Part shown: piece by piece, positions 11,379 through 22,439 of the stretch | How the letters are laid out: each line of letters starts with the position of its first letter | How positions within the stretch are numbered: the first letter of the stretch is position 1 | Origin: Prinsepia uniflora | Lineage: Eukaryota; Streptophyta; Magnoliopsida; Rosales; Rosaceae | Direction of reading: 5' to 3' | Length of the DNA stretch: 64,000 nucleotides | Assembly (NCBI GenBank): GCA_032719365.1 | Contig: CM064876.1 | Location: forward strand, 57,345,864 to 57,409,863 | The notes under the pieces: generated by a model | What the model was told of the DNA's origin: nothing | The model's input: only the letters and a program-made list of their open reading frames with translations | The model's database searches: none | Translations under genes and position numbers: made by a program

Positions 11379-12240
11379 ATGCTCAGTTTCAGTAATTTCC
11401 CTTTATTTGTATTTTCCATCATAAAAGTACCTTTTTTTTTCCAAACAGAACATAACTTCTTTCCCTTTTTTTTTTTATCTCTTTGTTCTAGATAAAAAAA
11501 ATTAAAAAAGAAAAAGAACTTATGATAGAATTGTTAAATACAAACTAGTATTATAAAAAAAAATTAATGTTGCGCAAAAAATTATCAAGGCGACTTTACT
11601 TTTCATTTTTTTAATATATAAAATGATATCAGTATATAACTCTTCATAATTGTAGAAAGCAACCATATCTAAAGCCTTGAATTTTATTTTGGATTAAGAA
11701 ATTAAAAAAAATTCAAACCTGGAATCAAAATCCAAAATTTCTGAAATTGTAAATTTTGATTAGGTGTAATGAGTGACTTAAGTTTGCTAATAAACTTAAG
11801 TACAATGACTAAAATAGAATAATTTTTTCTATACCATGATAATGGAGAAGAGAAATTATTATATACATATTGCCCAGAAACCTTCTTACTTACAAGAGAT
11901 CATTCGAGATCTCATACGCAACATGTAGAAAAAAAAATTGACCACACTACTAAAAGACAAAATAGAAAAAACAATGCAATGGCCAAAATTAAACCTAAGA
12001 CAAATTACGGTGGATCAAAAATGAATTTTTGTAAAATAAGAAAATTTGGCAAATCTTGGTTAGGTGTAATAAGTGACTTAAAAAACCCCAAGCAAGTGAT
12101 CAAAGTAGGAAAAGAAATAGATACAATGAGCAAATAAAAGAAATTGTGATACAAAATGAATTTCAGTAAAATAACATAATTGAAATATAAAAATATATAA
12201 TAAATAAATAAATAAATAAAAGAAACGACTTCTGAAGAAC
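11379..12240. other. AT-rich spacer and probable SEC11 promoter region
   Basis: Non-coding sequence with A and T runs and an (AAAT/TAAA)n microsatellite at about 12197-12224. No reading frame or clear TATA assignment can be defended. By position it contains the SEC11 promoter. Confidence 0.45.
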
Positions 12241-12338
12241 ACGAAGAAACGGCCCTGTTACTACTCCTTCCGTAGCTCTCTCAGACAAAACAAAGGGAGA
12301 AGGAGAAGAAAGTGGTAAAAGGCAAAGAGAAAGAAGAG
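12241..12338 (+). promoter_or_regulatory. Probable SEC11 5' UTR
   Basis: CT-containing then purine-rich leader (GGGAGAAGGAGAAGAAAG) directly upstream of the ATG at 12339, a composition typical of plant housekeeping 5' UTRs. The transcription start is not determined. Confidence 0.4.
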
Positions 12339-13902
12339 ATGGGTTGGATCGGTGAGGCCGTGGACTCCGTCAAATCCCTGCAGATCCGGCAGGTCCTCAC
12401 CCAGGCCGTCAGTCTTGGTTCGTAAACCCTTAAACCTTCTTTATACTTCTGTCTCTGTCTCTGTCACTCCATTTTTTCGTTCTGGGTCTTACACGTAGGA
12501 ATATTACTTTCTATTACCTATTTGGGCTATCAGAAAATGTGGGTCAAGATACAAATGTCATGTTTTCAGCGTTCAATTTCGACTGTTTGTTCTGGGGATT
12601 CAGGCAGTAAAAGTTCGATACTTGCTTATTTACTATTTAATTATATAAGTATGTAGTGAATAATGTGAATGAATTAGTTGTGGGCTTGGTTTGATTGCCA
12701 ATGCTAATCGTATAGAACATATTAGAGAATTTAATTTGTGACTGCTGTTTTTTAATTGGGCAAGATGTTATTTTTCAAATTCTGTTGAAATTTCACGACT
12801 CAGAAGTTAATTTATTTAATTCTCACTCTGTTATCATTCTTGGATTTTGGAAGGGTGAACAATTGTTGTGGCTCCATAACTTATCTCCAATTACTTTAAA
12901 TGGGTGATGGTCTGATTTCTGTTTCAGGTATGATTGTTACATCTGCGCTTATAATATGGAAGGCATTGATGTGCGCTACGGGAAGTGAATCTCCTGTTGT
13001 TGTTGTTTTGTCTGGAAGTATGGAACCTGGCTTCAAGAGGGTGAGATAGTATAGTGCACGAATGCTCCAATGATTTAGTATCATGATATTTTGTTTACGG
13101 TAGTTTTGTCATGCTTTCTGATGTGTAAGTCTTAGTTCTAATGTGGTTTAGTACCATAATAAGAGGACCATTATGCATGTGAATGCTCTTTATTCTCCTT
13201 TATCTTCTTTCATAGTATCTGTTTTGAGGAAGCAATTCCTGATACAACTTTTCATTCTACTTGGGTTCATCTTTTCAGCAATGTGGTCTGCTTAACTAAT
13301 GATATAATCGATGTTTTTTTTCAGGGGGATATTTTGTTCTTACACATGAATAAAGATCCCATTCGTGCAGGAGAAATTGTTGTTTTTAATGTTGATGTAA
13401 GTGCCTTTGTTTTCATCATCTTAAATATTGTTACTTCTTGTTTTGTTGTAATTTCATCCGATGTTTGGTATTTATCAGTCTTGTTTGAGTATTCATTTTG
13501 ATATTATCCCTTGATATTTTGTACTCATCACCATGTCTTTGCGTGATGGCTCACCAAAAATTTCCTTCCTATACTTTTCAAACGAAAAAAAATGTAAATA
13601 CAGTTGTAATATGCATCGTTTTCCATTTTGGGTATATGATGATCAGTCAGCATGTATTTAACCTTACATTTTGAACTTTGCTTATGCAGTGGGAAAATTT
13701 AGCATATTAAACCTAAAAGATGGCAATTATGTTGCATACTCATGAGAGCTCCAAGTTTTTGTACAAAGGGCAGAAAAGTTTCAGTTTGATCACAAGCAAT
13801 TTGAAATTTTCTTCTTTCCAATGTTTTGATCAACCTAGTGACTGCTAATATCTTTTTATGTTAGGTTTTCTCTTCCGCTGGGTGGCAATTGCACACACAC
13901 AT

Positions 13903-13952
<50 letters not shown>

Positions 13953-15523
13953 ATATGTGTGTGTATATATATATCACTAGTAAATTATGTACTTTTTCTT
14001 TTATTGATTAAGCATGTGTGTTACCAATAAAACTAAGATAGAAAATAGTAAAGTGCCACGTTATATTGGTAACTCATTCTCCTTTCTGAGAATTACTTCC
14101 TAATGTATTTTCCTTTCCTTTGTGTATTTCTCCAGGGCCGTGAAATTCCAATTGTCCATCGTGTCATTAAGGTAAAGAATACCCCTTTTGATGTTGATTA
14201 ATCATGTTGACTTTTTCCTTATAAAATGAAATGGTTTTATTTCTTTCCTTTTGAGTTCCATAAAGGAATATTAAATTTTGGTGGAAAACATAGGACTGTA
14301 ATTAGATTTTAGGACAAGCTTTAGCGTCTGTTATAAGCATTTAACACACACATTTCTCAGAAAATTTATGGGAAGTATCAAAGCTCACAGATCAGGCTAT
14401 TTGTTTCCCACATTATTGTATGATATCCATAGTATCAGTCTTTCATGGCATGCACTCTACTCTTAATTAGTTTAGTTGAGAAGGAACTTAAAAGGTTGAG
14501 ATGTTCCTTAAAAGGATCATACTAAAGGAGTAAGGTTCACATACATTTCCAATGTAGGTTTAGTCTCTTTGATGGTTGCTGGATTTACCTACCTTTGTTT
14601 TTTTTTTTTTTCTTTTTGCTTTATCATTTGATTATAATCACCTGTGGTCCAGCGAGCAATGATGATCCATGATTTTTGCAGGTTCATGAACGAACTGATA
14701 CTGGAGAAGTTGATGTCCTAACAAAAGGTTCGAGTTTCTTATATATATGTAAATAGTTGTTGTGTGATACAATACCCTAAGGTATTGATCAATAGAAGTC
14801 TCAGAGGACGTGTCATCTGTAACATTTGTGTTTGTACCTCAGTATTTCAGCTGCTTCAAAGAATGCTCTATGACAGTTGTCTTTGTTTCCTGGTACATGC
14901 CTAATTTACTCAAATTTCCACACATCTATGTTGTTTCCTCAGGAGATAACAATTATGGGGATGATAGACTTCTGTATGCTCATGGTCAGCTGTGGCTCCA
15001 ACAGCACCATATCATGGGCAGAGCTGTAGGGTAAGAACGAACTCTACCATTGCCTCCTATTACTTTTCGTATGAAACAAGAGATAGTCTTGAATCTTGAT
15101 TGCTTCATTCCCCCAATTGACAGTGAACCCGTCCAAAATTATTTGAGAAATAAATTAAGCAGTACCAAATTGACTAATTCATTCATCTTGGTTCTTACCA
15201 ATTTCATATTTCTATTTGTCAAAATCTCAAGTAGGTAGTCGACTTAAATCATGGTTGAGAAAAGGAAGTTGCATGCCTCTAGTGACAAATTTGATCCCTT
15301 TGTTATCATTTTCAGGTTTTTACCCTATGTTGGCTGGGTAACAATTATCATGACCGAAAAGCCTATTATTAAGGTTTGTTTCTCCCCAAAAAGGTCTTAC
15401 TAATTATGCAGAGACAGTTGATATTTTTTTCATATGAGGAAGTAATTAATCCCTTCTGTTTGTTTGGTTCAGTATATTCTAATCGGAGCATTGGGGTTGC
15501 TTGTTATAACATCGAAGGACTAG
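12339..15523 (+). CDS. SEC11: Signal peptidase complex catalytic subunit SEC11 (8 exons)
   Basis: This is the membrane-bound serine-type peptidase that removes signal peptides from secretory proteins in the ER membrane, working within the signal peptidase complex. Exons are 12339-12417, 12928-13040, 13325-13396, 14136-14171, 14682-14727, 14943-15030, 15316-15373 and 15473-15523. All introns are GT-AG. Together they make 543 bases, 180 residues plus TAG, the usual length for plant SEC11. An N-terminal membrane anchor lies at about residues 20-42. The catalytic residues of the S26B family are present: Ser57 in SGSMEP, His96 in IVHRV, and Asp122 in the GDNNYGDD block. A C-terminal hydrophobic segment ends ITSKD. 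Start and frame agree with the family throughout, with no breaks, so the gene appears functional. Confidence 0.96.
13894..13973. repeat. (CA)n(TA)n microsatellite in SEC11 intron 3
   Basis: A compound dinucleotide tract, first CA, then TA, then GTATATAT-type units, lies in the intron between exons 3 and 4. It is likely polymorphic in length. Confidence 0.9.
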
Positions 15524-15780
15524 CCAGAAAAAAAAAAAAAAAAAAACAAACAAACAAAGGGGATGGTAAGTCTTCAAAAGAACCGTTCGTGGTTGTTAGC
15601 AGCTCTCATTGTCCCCCTCAACAGGATCTGCTAAACTCTTAATTGTATGCAACATTTTTATATGATAGATCACAGCGGAATAGTTGGCTAATGTTATAAC
15701 TTGTATTTCAAGTTTCTCCTTTCTTGAACCAAAATTTGCTTACCGCTTTGTCCGCTTTCATGTAAAATCATCTCGGTAGA
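15524..15780 (+). other. SEC11 3' UTR region with A19 run
   Basis: Downstream of the TAG stop a run of 19 A (15528-15546) is followed by CAAA units and then ordinary AT-rich sequence. The run is only five bases past the stop. It could be an intrinsic 3' UTR tract. No duplicated exons are present, so a processed copy is excluded. Confidence 0.5.
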
Positions 15781-16438
15781 AGTTCAATTTGTTTAGCCAA
15801 TTATGGTCTTAGTTAAATTGACAGCCGCCACCATAAGGATGTTAACGGTTGAAACTGTTAATTGTATTGATACATAGGACCACTAAACAATCTCTAAGTT
15901 ACTTTTTCATGGAGATAATTTTCATATGACGTTTTGAAATTGTAATTGGACGTAACTCAAAAAAAATATAACGTAATTAATTATGAGTGATAGAATAGAT
16001 CCACCTTAGGTAGATGCAAGTATTGGCTTTAAAAATCCATTGGCACTTAGTGTTATGTCTCACGGTATTCCTTTCCACATGTTATGTTTGAAGACTTGAT
16101 TTTTTCTCGTAAATAGTAAAAATTAATACTCAATGTTCATATTATAATTCTCTATCCAGAATATCATTGCATTCTAATTCAAGTTTGCGTGGAGTCGAAC
16201 TCATCATTATTAGACTAGTAGTGCTAGCGATAGTCTTACTAAGTTACATATGAATCAATTGTCCAAAAAAAAAAAAGTTACATATGAATCTATTGGCATT
16301 TACAAGGGCGGAGGAATGTTAGGGCCGAGGGTGTGCTATAATTAATCAGGTATTTACCTGTATAATAGATAAATATTTAAATAAAAATGTAGCACATTCT
16401 ATACTATTAAAAAAGTAATAGAAATTAAAAATATTTAA
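15781..16438. other. AT-rich spacer
   Basis: No gene, RNA or transposon boundary recognised. Confidence 0.4.
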
Positions 16439-16526
16439 GATGCCTATCTTAATCTGGTTTATTTTTCAAGGCAATTAGTTTTTTTTTCCACGTATGCTAA
16501 TACTTAGACGACAAGAAAAGTTTTAC
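16439..16526. repeat. Repeat A, copy 1
   Basis: A segment of about 90 bp beginning AGATGCCTATCTTAATCTGG, repeated nearly identically at 17123-17223. Confidence 0.85.
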
Positions 16527-16620
16527 TACAGTAGCCCGCAACAAAAAAAAGTCACCCCCTTTTGTTTTTCTTCTTCTTCAAATTCATCCCACCATTATTT
16601 TCTCTTATTTTCTTCTCACA

Positions 16621-17119
16621 TATAATACTTTTGATATCGTGATATTAAAAGGAGATTATATATTATTAATCTTATTTTGTATGAATATGAAATTCAGCAG
16701 GTAAATCTCTATGAAAAATATTTAAAGAGCAATCTCTTAAACGACCTTTGGCATCCTTAATGAGTCATGTTTAACAGAAATGTCAAGGCCTTAAGATGCT
16801 TGTTTAACATAAAGACTTTTTTCCTTTTTATTTTTGTTTTGGTTAATAATTTTACTGTCCAATTTTTATTAAAAAAAAAGAAAGGAAAATCCACCTCAAT
16901 GATTACTGAACTTTACACTATTTAGAGAAAATGTCCCTAAACGTATTTTTTAAATTCAAAGGTCCTTAAACTTGTTTGAAATAGTAGCTCTAATCCATCC
17001 GTTACCTTTTTGGTTAAAAACGACGCACATGCATGACATGTGAGTGAATAATAAGGGGATAAATGTGTTTTCAGTTCATCTGAACTGGGACGTAGCTTCA
17101 AAAACATTGAAAACATGGC
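16621..17119. repeat. Repeat B, copy 1
   Basis: A segment of about 500 bp beginning TATAATACTTTTGATATCGT and ending GAAAACATGGC. It is repeated with scattered substitutions and small indels at 17979-18478, so an A-B block was duplicated in direct orientation. It contains an internal palindrome GATATCGTGATATT and no coding capacity. Confidence 0.88.
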
Positions 17120-17122
17120 TAG

Positions 17123-17223
17123 AGATGCCTATCTTAATCTGGTTTATTTTTCAAGGCAATTAGTATTTTTCTTTTTCTTTTTTTTCATGTATGCTAATAC
17201 TTAGATGACAAGAAAATTTTTAC
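17123..17223. repeat. Repeat A, copy 2
   Basis: Direct copy of 16439-16526, lying immediately after repeat B copy 1. Confidence 0.85.
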
Positions 17224-17978
17224 TTTCAATCTATTAATATTATTTTATTCTCATACTTCTTAGTTTTCTTCTAATTCTAAGTATTCTTTTGCTTTTAATC
17301 TTCTTAATTTTAACCTAGTAGCTGTTTTTTAAAGAAAAAAAAACTCATAATTAAGTCTAAATGCAATTATTTTTTACTAAAAAAAATTAGCCCAGAACTA
17401 TATATACGTTTGGCTTCGCCATTGGTCATTTATAGCAGGGTGTTTCAATAACAAAATTTACCCATGTGGATCTTAATCCTTCAACAAAAAATAGTGGTTT
17501 ACCCCTAGTAAAATAGAGGGCTACAATGTGAAAAATGTAATTAACCTTTGAAATGTCAAGGCCTTAAGAATAAGACCTCTTATAATTAGTGACGGGGACT
17601 AAGGCTTGGGCTGGAAGGGCTATAGGCCTTCCTACCCAAGCTTGCTCCCCTATACATTTATGGGCTAGTCCATCTCAATTTTAATTTACAGTATATCTCA
17701 ATATTAATTTATAACTCATCTCAATATCAATTTATAATTATTCGGCCATCTCAGTTTTATTATATAGCCTATTTTAGTTTTATAATGTAGCCCAATTTGA
17801 AATTAAAAAAATAAAATAAAAGAGCTGCAACAGCCCAACCCCAATATTAATTGTATATACTAAAGTTACTAAGAAAACCTTCTCCCATGAGCCGCAGTGA
17901 AGCAGCCAGCAACAAAAACAAATTCTATGCACTAAAGTTTAGCCCATTTGAAATTTGGGTTCACGTACCGTTACTGCT
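17224..17978. other. Spacer between A2 and B2, about 660 bp longer than the A1-B1 gap
   Basis: The gap between A2 and B2 is about 755 bases, against 94 between A1 and B1, so an insertion in one copy or a deletion in the other has occurred. It contains degenerate CATCTCAATATTAATTTATA-type repeats (about 17665-17780) and a strong hairpin (17604-17641). No coding content. Confidence 0.5.
17604..17641. repeat. Hairpin-forming inverted repeat
   Basis: The outer arms GCTTGGG/CCCAAGC and the inner arms GGAAGG/CCTTCC pair perfectly, separated by a two-base mismatch, around a short CTATAG-type loop. No rho-independent context applies in a plant. It may be the remnant of a small inverted-repeat element. 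Confidence 0.7.
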
Positions 17979-18478
17979 TATAATACTTTTAATATCGTGA
18001 TATTAAAAGGAGATTATATACTATGTATTAATCTTATTTTTTATGAATATGAAATTCATCAGGTAAATCTCTATGAAAAATATTCAAAGAGAAATCTCTT
18101 GAACGACCTTAACATCCTTAATGAGTCATGTTTAACAGAAATGTCAAGGCCTTAAGATGCATGTTTAACAAAAATATTTTTTTCCTTCTTTTTTTTTTGG
18201 TTAATAATTTTACTGTCCAATTTTTATTTTTTAAAAAAATGAAAAAATTCGTCTCAATGATTACTAAACTTTACACTATTTAGAGAAAACGTCCCTAAAC
18301 TTATTTTTTTTAATTCAAAGATCCTTAAAGTTATTCAAAATAGTATCTCTGATCCATCCGTTACATTTTTTGTTACAAACGATGCACGTGCATGACACGT
18401 GAGTGAACAGTATGGGCATAAATGTCCTTTTAGTTCATCTGAACTGAGACGTCGCTTCAAAAACATCAAAACCATGGC
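17979..18478. repeat. Repeat B, copy 2
   Basis: Direct copy of 16621-17119. Differences include substitutions and changes in the T and A runs. A small reading frame crosses its end but has no support. Confidence 0.88.
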
Positions 18479-18515
18479 GATGGATGGTGCGAACATGGTA
18501 AAGCAGGGGCGCGCC

Positions 18516-18540
18516 GGGGGGGGGGGGGGGGGGGGGGGGG
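18516..18540 (+). repeat. G25 homopolymer
   Basis: An uninterrupted run of 25 G preceded by GCGCGCC. Runs of this length are rare in plant genomes. It could be a real G-quadruplex-forming tract or a sequencing/assembly artefact. Confidence 0.9.
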
Positions 18541-19136
18541 ATGGGTTTGAATTTGAGAGTTTGAAAGTGAAATGCTTGTTTCAATTCATGAAATAAGGTT
18601 CGATTTTGCTTAGTTAGGTATTGCATTTTGATATTAGTGTGGTTTTAGGTTGAAAATTGGGTTGGGCAGTCAGGAATAGTTTATGGATTTGTGAAAAGTA
18701 AGGCTCATTTTGGGTGCTTCTTCTCATGGAGGGATATCAATTTCGTTGGCATCCTGATAAGGAATGAAAATTTTGATATTAGTTTTGGTTCATGTATTAC
18801 AATTTCCTTTTTCATTATTTTCTGTTCTTGGGTACGATGGTTCAAGGTAGGATTTTTCTCTTAAAATCATCATCACCAGCGCTTTCTAACCCGTGAGGTG
18901 GCGATGGTTGTAAGAGAACCCGCTGAAAAAATAGGGTTATTGTTGGCGTTGGGTGTTTGTGAAACCTCTGTTTAGGAAGCACAACCCAAAAAACAAACAG
19001 AGAGTTGATTAATATGGTTTGTTTGATGTTAGCTTTACTGTGTAGCACAAATGTTGGTGTGTAGTGCATATAAAATTTGTTTGATTTCAGGTTTAAGCAT
19101 GAAAATAATATAATTTGTATGATTTATGGTTATCAG

Positions 19137-19188
19137 AGTTGATTAATATAGTTGATTAATATAGTTGCTTAATACAGTTGCTTAATAT
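19137..19188. repeat. 13-bp tandem repeat, 4 units
   Basis: Units of the form AGTTGATTAATAT or AGTTGCTTAATAT repeated four times head to tail. The first pair carries GA and the second pair GC at one position. Confidence 0.85.
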
Positions 19189-19261
19189 AGTTTATGCTTG
19201 AAAGATATATGGTTTCTGACAGAACTTGTACCAAAATTCCGTGAAAATCAGACTGGTAAGA

Positions 19262-19288
19262 TGGAAGTGGAAGTGGAAGTGGAAGTAG
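19262..19288 (+). repeat. (GGAAGT)n short tandem repeat
   Basis: Four consecutive GGAAGT units just upstream of the pol remnant. Confidence 0.8.
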
Positions 19289-19429
19289 GAGACCAGTAGG
19301 ATGATACACTTAGTGATGATGGAGCTCTACAGAAAGAGGGTCGATAATGTGTACATGAAGATGAGGGATTGCAATAGGAGATTCTATAGTAGCCTAGAGA
19401 TTAGCATTACCCCCAGAACTCTCTTGAGT

Positions 19430-19690
19430 TCACGATGTGTATCATGTTTCGATTTCAAGAAATATCTACATGATGAGTCACATGTGGTAGAACAACAACC
19501 TATCGAGCTCCAAGAGGATCTTAGTTTTGAGGAGGAACTTGTACAAATTTTAGATTGGAAAGACAAGGTGTTGCGTTGAAAAACTATTCCCTAGGTGAAA
19601 GTCCTATGGAGGAATCACAACGGGGAGGAAGCCAAGTGGGAGCCCGAGGCACCGATGTAGGCACAATATTCACACTTGTTTGTTTGAATT
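19430..19690 (+). pseudogene. Chromodomain end of a gypsy pol (remnant)
   Basis: Reading on the + strand, the remnant matches the C-terminal part of the minus-strand Tekay pol at 49682-50269: the KYLHDESHV block, PIELQEDLSFEE, QILDWKDKVLR, then KVLWRNHNGEEAKWEPE, which is the chromodomain-like tail. There are in-frame stops after KVLR, after the next TIP and further on. The upstream part of the element is missing or unrecognisable. It is followed by an RG-rich end, a polypurine tract and an LTR, so it is the 3' end of an old element. Confidence 0.8.
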
Positions 19691-19705
19691 TCGAGGACAA
19701 CATTT

Positions 19706-19721
19706 TTTAAGGCGGGTAAGT
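19706..19721 (+). other. Polypurine tract region before LTR
   Basis: TTTAAGGCGGGTAAGT lies directly before the LTR start TGTAACGG. It is a decayed form of the AAGGAGGG tract seen next to the other LTRs here. Confidence 0.6.
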
Positions 19722-20991
19722 TGTAACGGCCCAAAAATTCGAAAAAGTTTATTTCGGAAATTTAAAAACATAATTGATGATTTTTGCCCTTTGTGAGTCA
19801 AAGGTTGACTTTTTTACTTTGGGTACGTTTTGGAATTTTTGAGAGGACCGTTACATAAGTCTGGAAGTCCTGAGTCCGTAGACAGGGGCACATCAAAATT
19901 AGAGATCGGGTGAGTTTATTACAGGTCTAAATGGTTTAAAGGTGTTTTGGTAATTTTGGTACTAGGGGTATTTTCGTAATTTAACAAATGGGATATTTTA
20001 TGAAAGTGGCATGTGTCTAATTCTCTTTCCCTCCTCCTTATCTCCTTTTCCACCACCGACTTACCATTATATATATATATATATATACATATGTGTGTTA
20101 TTAGATATATGTGCCTTGGATTTATTGATTAGTCTTGCACACGATTATTTTACAATGTTTAAGTTCAAGCCTAGTTTGAAATTAGGGGTTTTTACTTGGA
20201 ATGTGAGTCAAGTTATTGCATGATTTATGTGGCAATGAGTTGAAAATGATTTCTGACCGATCATCTCATAATTTTCGGAATTTGTCGATTTTTATTGGAT
20301 ATGGATTTCTATGGTATTTTGTGTAACTGTGTTTGAGTTTAGGCACAGGTTTTGAAATGTTTGATTGGGTTTGAGTCAATGATTTGTGTTAAATGACTTG
20401 TCCTGATTTGTGGACTATTTTTCCACAGTCAACCATCCTCGGATATGGTCAGCGCTTAGCCATTTAGAGTACGCCTCTGTTTTCTGAGGCTGGAGATTGG
20501 ATTAGTTTTCAGATGTCTAGAGCAAGGCTTCGTTTGCCTGAGACTGGTGTCTGGTTTATGACTCAGACGTCCAGACTCATTTATGTCTAGTGGTTTTGCC
20601 TACCGGTAGTCTGGATATGATATGGTGACTGGTATTTGAGCATCGATGATTGGTTGGTTGATTGATTTACTGGTACTGGTTGGTTATATGGGTTATTGAT
20701 GCTTGTGTCCAAATGTTTTTGTATTGGTTGGGTTGCTTTACTATTATTGGACTGGTTGGTTTCATTTACTTTATCGATATTGTGTCCAAGTGATCTTATA
20801 TGTTTTGATTAGCGTGGATTTCAGGAAATGTGGGCCACATACCTTTTACTGTGTTTTATGATTGTTATGGTCCCACGGTCTCTGATTTGTTTGATATTTG
20901 AAACTCGATTAGCTTATTAGGCTTTATTCTATGCATACATATTTTTTAAAAATGGAGGGTAAATGTTGGTTTTCCTTGGAAAATGTGTTTT
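19722..20991 (+). mobile_element. Outer gypsy 3' LTR, left part (interrupted)
   Basis: The LTR starts TGTAACGGCCC right after a polypurine tract and pol end. It carries the shared GTCCGTAGACAGG-type motif near 19875, an (AT)n tract at about 20070-20087 and, near 20950, the AATGGAGGGTAAATG block found near the 3' third of the other LTRs. It is interrupted at 20991 by another LTR and resumes at 35879-36106. Emptied, it is about 1.5 kb. Confidence 0.8.
20987..20991 (+). repeat. Target-site duplication GTTTT (left)
   Basis: Matches 35874-35878 exactly. Joining the flanks restores a continuous outer LTR. Confidence 0.9.
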
Positions 20992-21285
20992 TGTAACAAC
21001 CCAAACTTTTTAAGAAATATAAATTCGGAAATTAAATGTGAAATGACCATTTTGCCCTTGAGAAGGGAAAATATTAACTTTTGACCCGAGAAGTTATTTG
21101 GATTTTGACCAAAGCCTATTATGTAGATCGAGACGTCACGAGTCTGTAGACAGGTAGCACGTCGAAATCGGACATCGGTCGGGGAAGTTACGGGTCACGA
21201 AAGAATTTACGTACTATTCATGTGTTACGACACGGTGATAGTTGGCAGGTTTTAATTGGGCAAAATATCTTGACATGGACCAATG

Positions 21286-21309
21286 GATGAGTGACAAGTG
21301 TCACTCATC
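21286..21309. repeat. Perfect 11-bp LTR palindrome, second copy
   Basis: Same arms as at 7515-7538 (GATGAGTGACA / TGTCACTCATC), about 295 bases from the LTR start. Confidence 0.85.
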
Positions 21310-21800
21310 CCGTTGGCCCAATACCCCATGGTTCATGCATCTTCATTTCTTCTTTCTTCCTTCACCCGAAACCCAAAACCCAACCCACAAACCATCAAAC
21401 CTTCATCCATCTATGAGGCTTGAGCACGACGGAGCTGCTTGACGAACCCAGGAAATTAGGTAAACCCGAAACTCGGTTTGGCTTGAATTTCGAAATTGTA
21501 TTTGGATGGGTTTTAAGAGTGTTTTGATGATTGGGGCTGATTCTATGGAATTGTATGAGTCCACATGGATAAAAATCTCGAAAGGAAGTAGCTGGAATAG
21601 TCTGGGTTTCAAGCTTAAAGTTTGGTCGAAAATCATCAAGCTTGGTTGAAGTTTTCAATGTACTTTCTTTCCATTTTGAGTTTATACATCCATTGTTGGG
21701 TCAATTATGAGTTGATGGGTCAAAAAATGGGACGTTTTGGTGGTTAGAGGAGGAAAAACGAGGCCACCCGTTTGAAGGTAGGAGACGATGATGTGGCAGT

Positions 21801-22225
21801 CCACGTCATCGCTATCACTCCATGTGGCAAATCAGGTGATTCCACGTGGTAGGCTATCTGGTCTAGTAAGCAGTGATGTGGCAGTACGACGTTAGACATG
21901 TCAAACCATGTGGACCAGTGGTATGGTGACACATGGTAACCTGTCAGAGTGACGTGGTAGTCCACGTCATCCTGTCAGACCACGTGGACCAGTGAGAGGG
22001 TGCCACGTGGTAAGGTGTTAGGATCTGTTAGGCGTACGTGGCAGCTGACGTAGCAGGTCCATGTCAACATTGTTAGACCACTTGGAACTGTGGGGTGGTG
22101 CCACGTGGCAAGCTGTTAAACTTGTCAGATGTCAAGCTAACGTCAACATGACCAGCGTTGACTGTCGTGGACCGTCGTTGACCAGCGACGACTAGCGTTG
22201 GCCGAACTTTGACTCGCGCGTGTAG
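21801..22225 (+). promoter_or_regulatory. G-box/ACGT and TTGAC motif cluster in LTR
   Basis: Four perfect CCACGTGG palindromes (21842, 21980, 22003, 22101), two CCACGTCAT boxes (21801, 21962), and further ACGT cores at about 21886, 21952, 22036, 22048 and 22140, in degenerate repeats of about 60-120 bp. Several GTTGACT/GTTGACC cores follow (22145-22200). G-boxes are known bZIP/bHLH sites and TTGACC/T is the W-box core bound by WRKY factors. That this LTR responds to such factors is inference. Confidence 0.7.
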
Positions 22226-22434
22226 GCGCATGGACCATTTGATAGATCATTTTGAGGGTTTTAACCTCGCGAAGCGTGTTCGGGACACGTTTTCGATATT
22301 GAGCTTTGTGAGGGTTTGTCGTATAGACTTGTATAGAACCTAGTGACCCTCAGATGTGATTTGGACAGACTCAGAGACTCTGAACTAGTTTGAGTGTGAT
22401 TTACGATGCGGATATCGAGAGCGCAGCTTGGATA

Positions 22435-22439
22435 GTGTG
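22435..22439. repeat. Target-site duplication GTGTG (left)
   Basis: Matches 34627-34631 exactly and brackets the minus-strand element between them. Removal restores the block GATAGTGTG-TGAGTGGAG, equivalent to GGTCTGTGAGTGGACC in other LTRs. Confidence 0.92.

Larger units (their letters stand above)
20992..22439 (+). mobile_element. Solo LTR (TSD GTTTT), left part
   Basis: Starts TGTAACAACCC and carries the same early blocks as the other LTRs (GTAGACAGGTAGCACG). The target duplication GTTTT is present at 20987-20991 and 35874-35878, so both ends of this insertion are known. It is itself interrupted at 22439 by a minus-strand element and resumes at 34632-35873. Emptied, it is about 2.69 kb, in line with the other LTRs. 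No internal region remains, so it is a solo LTR. Confidence 0.88.
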
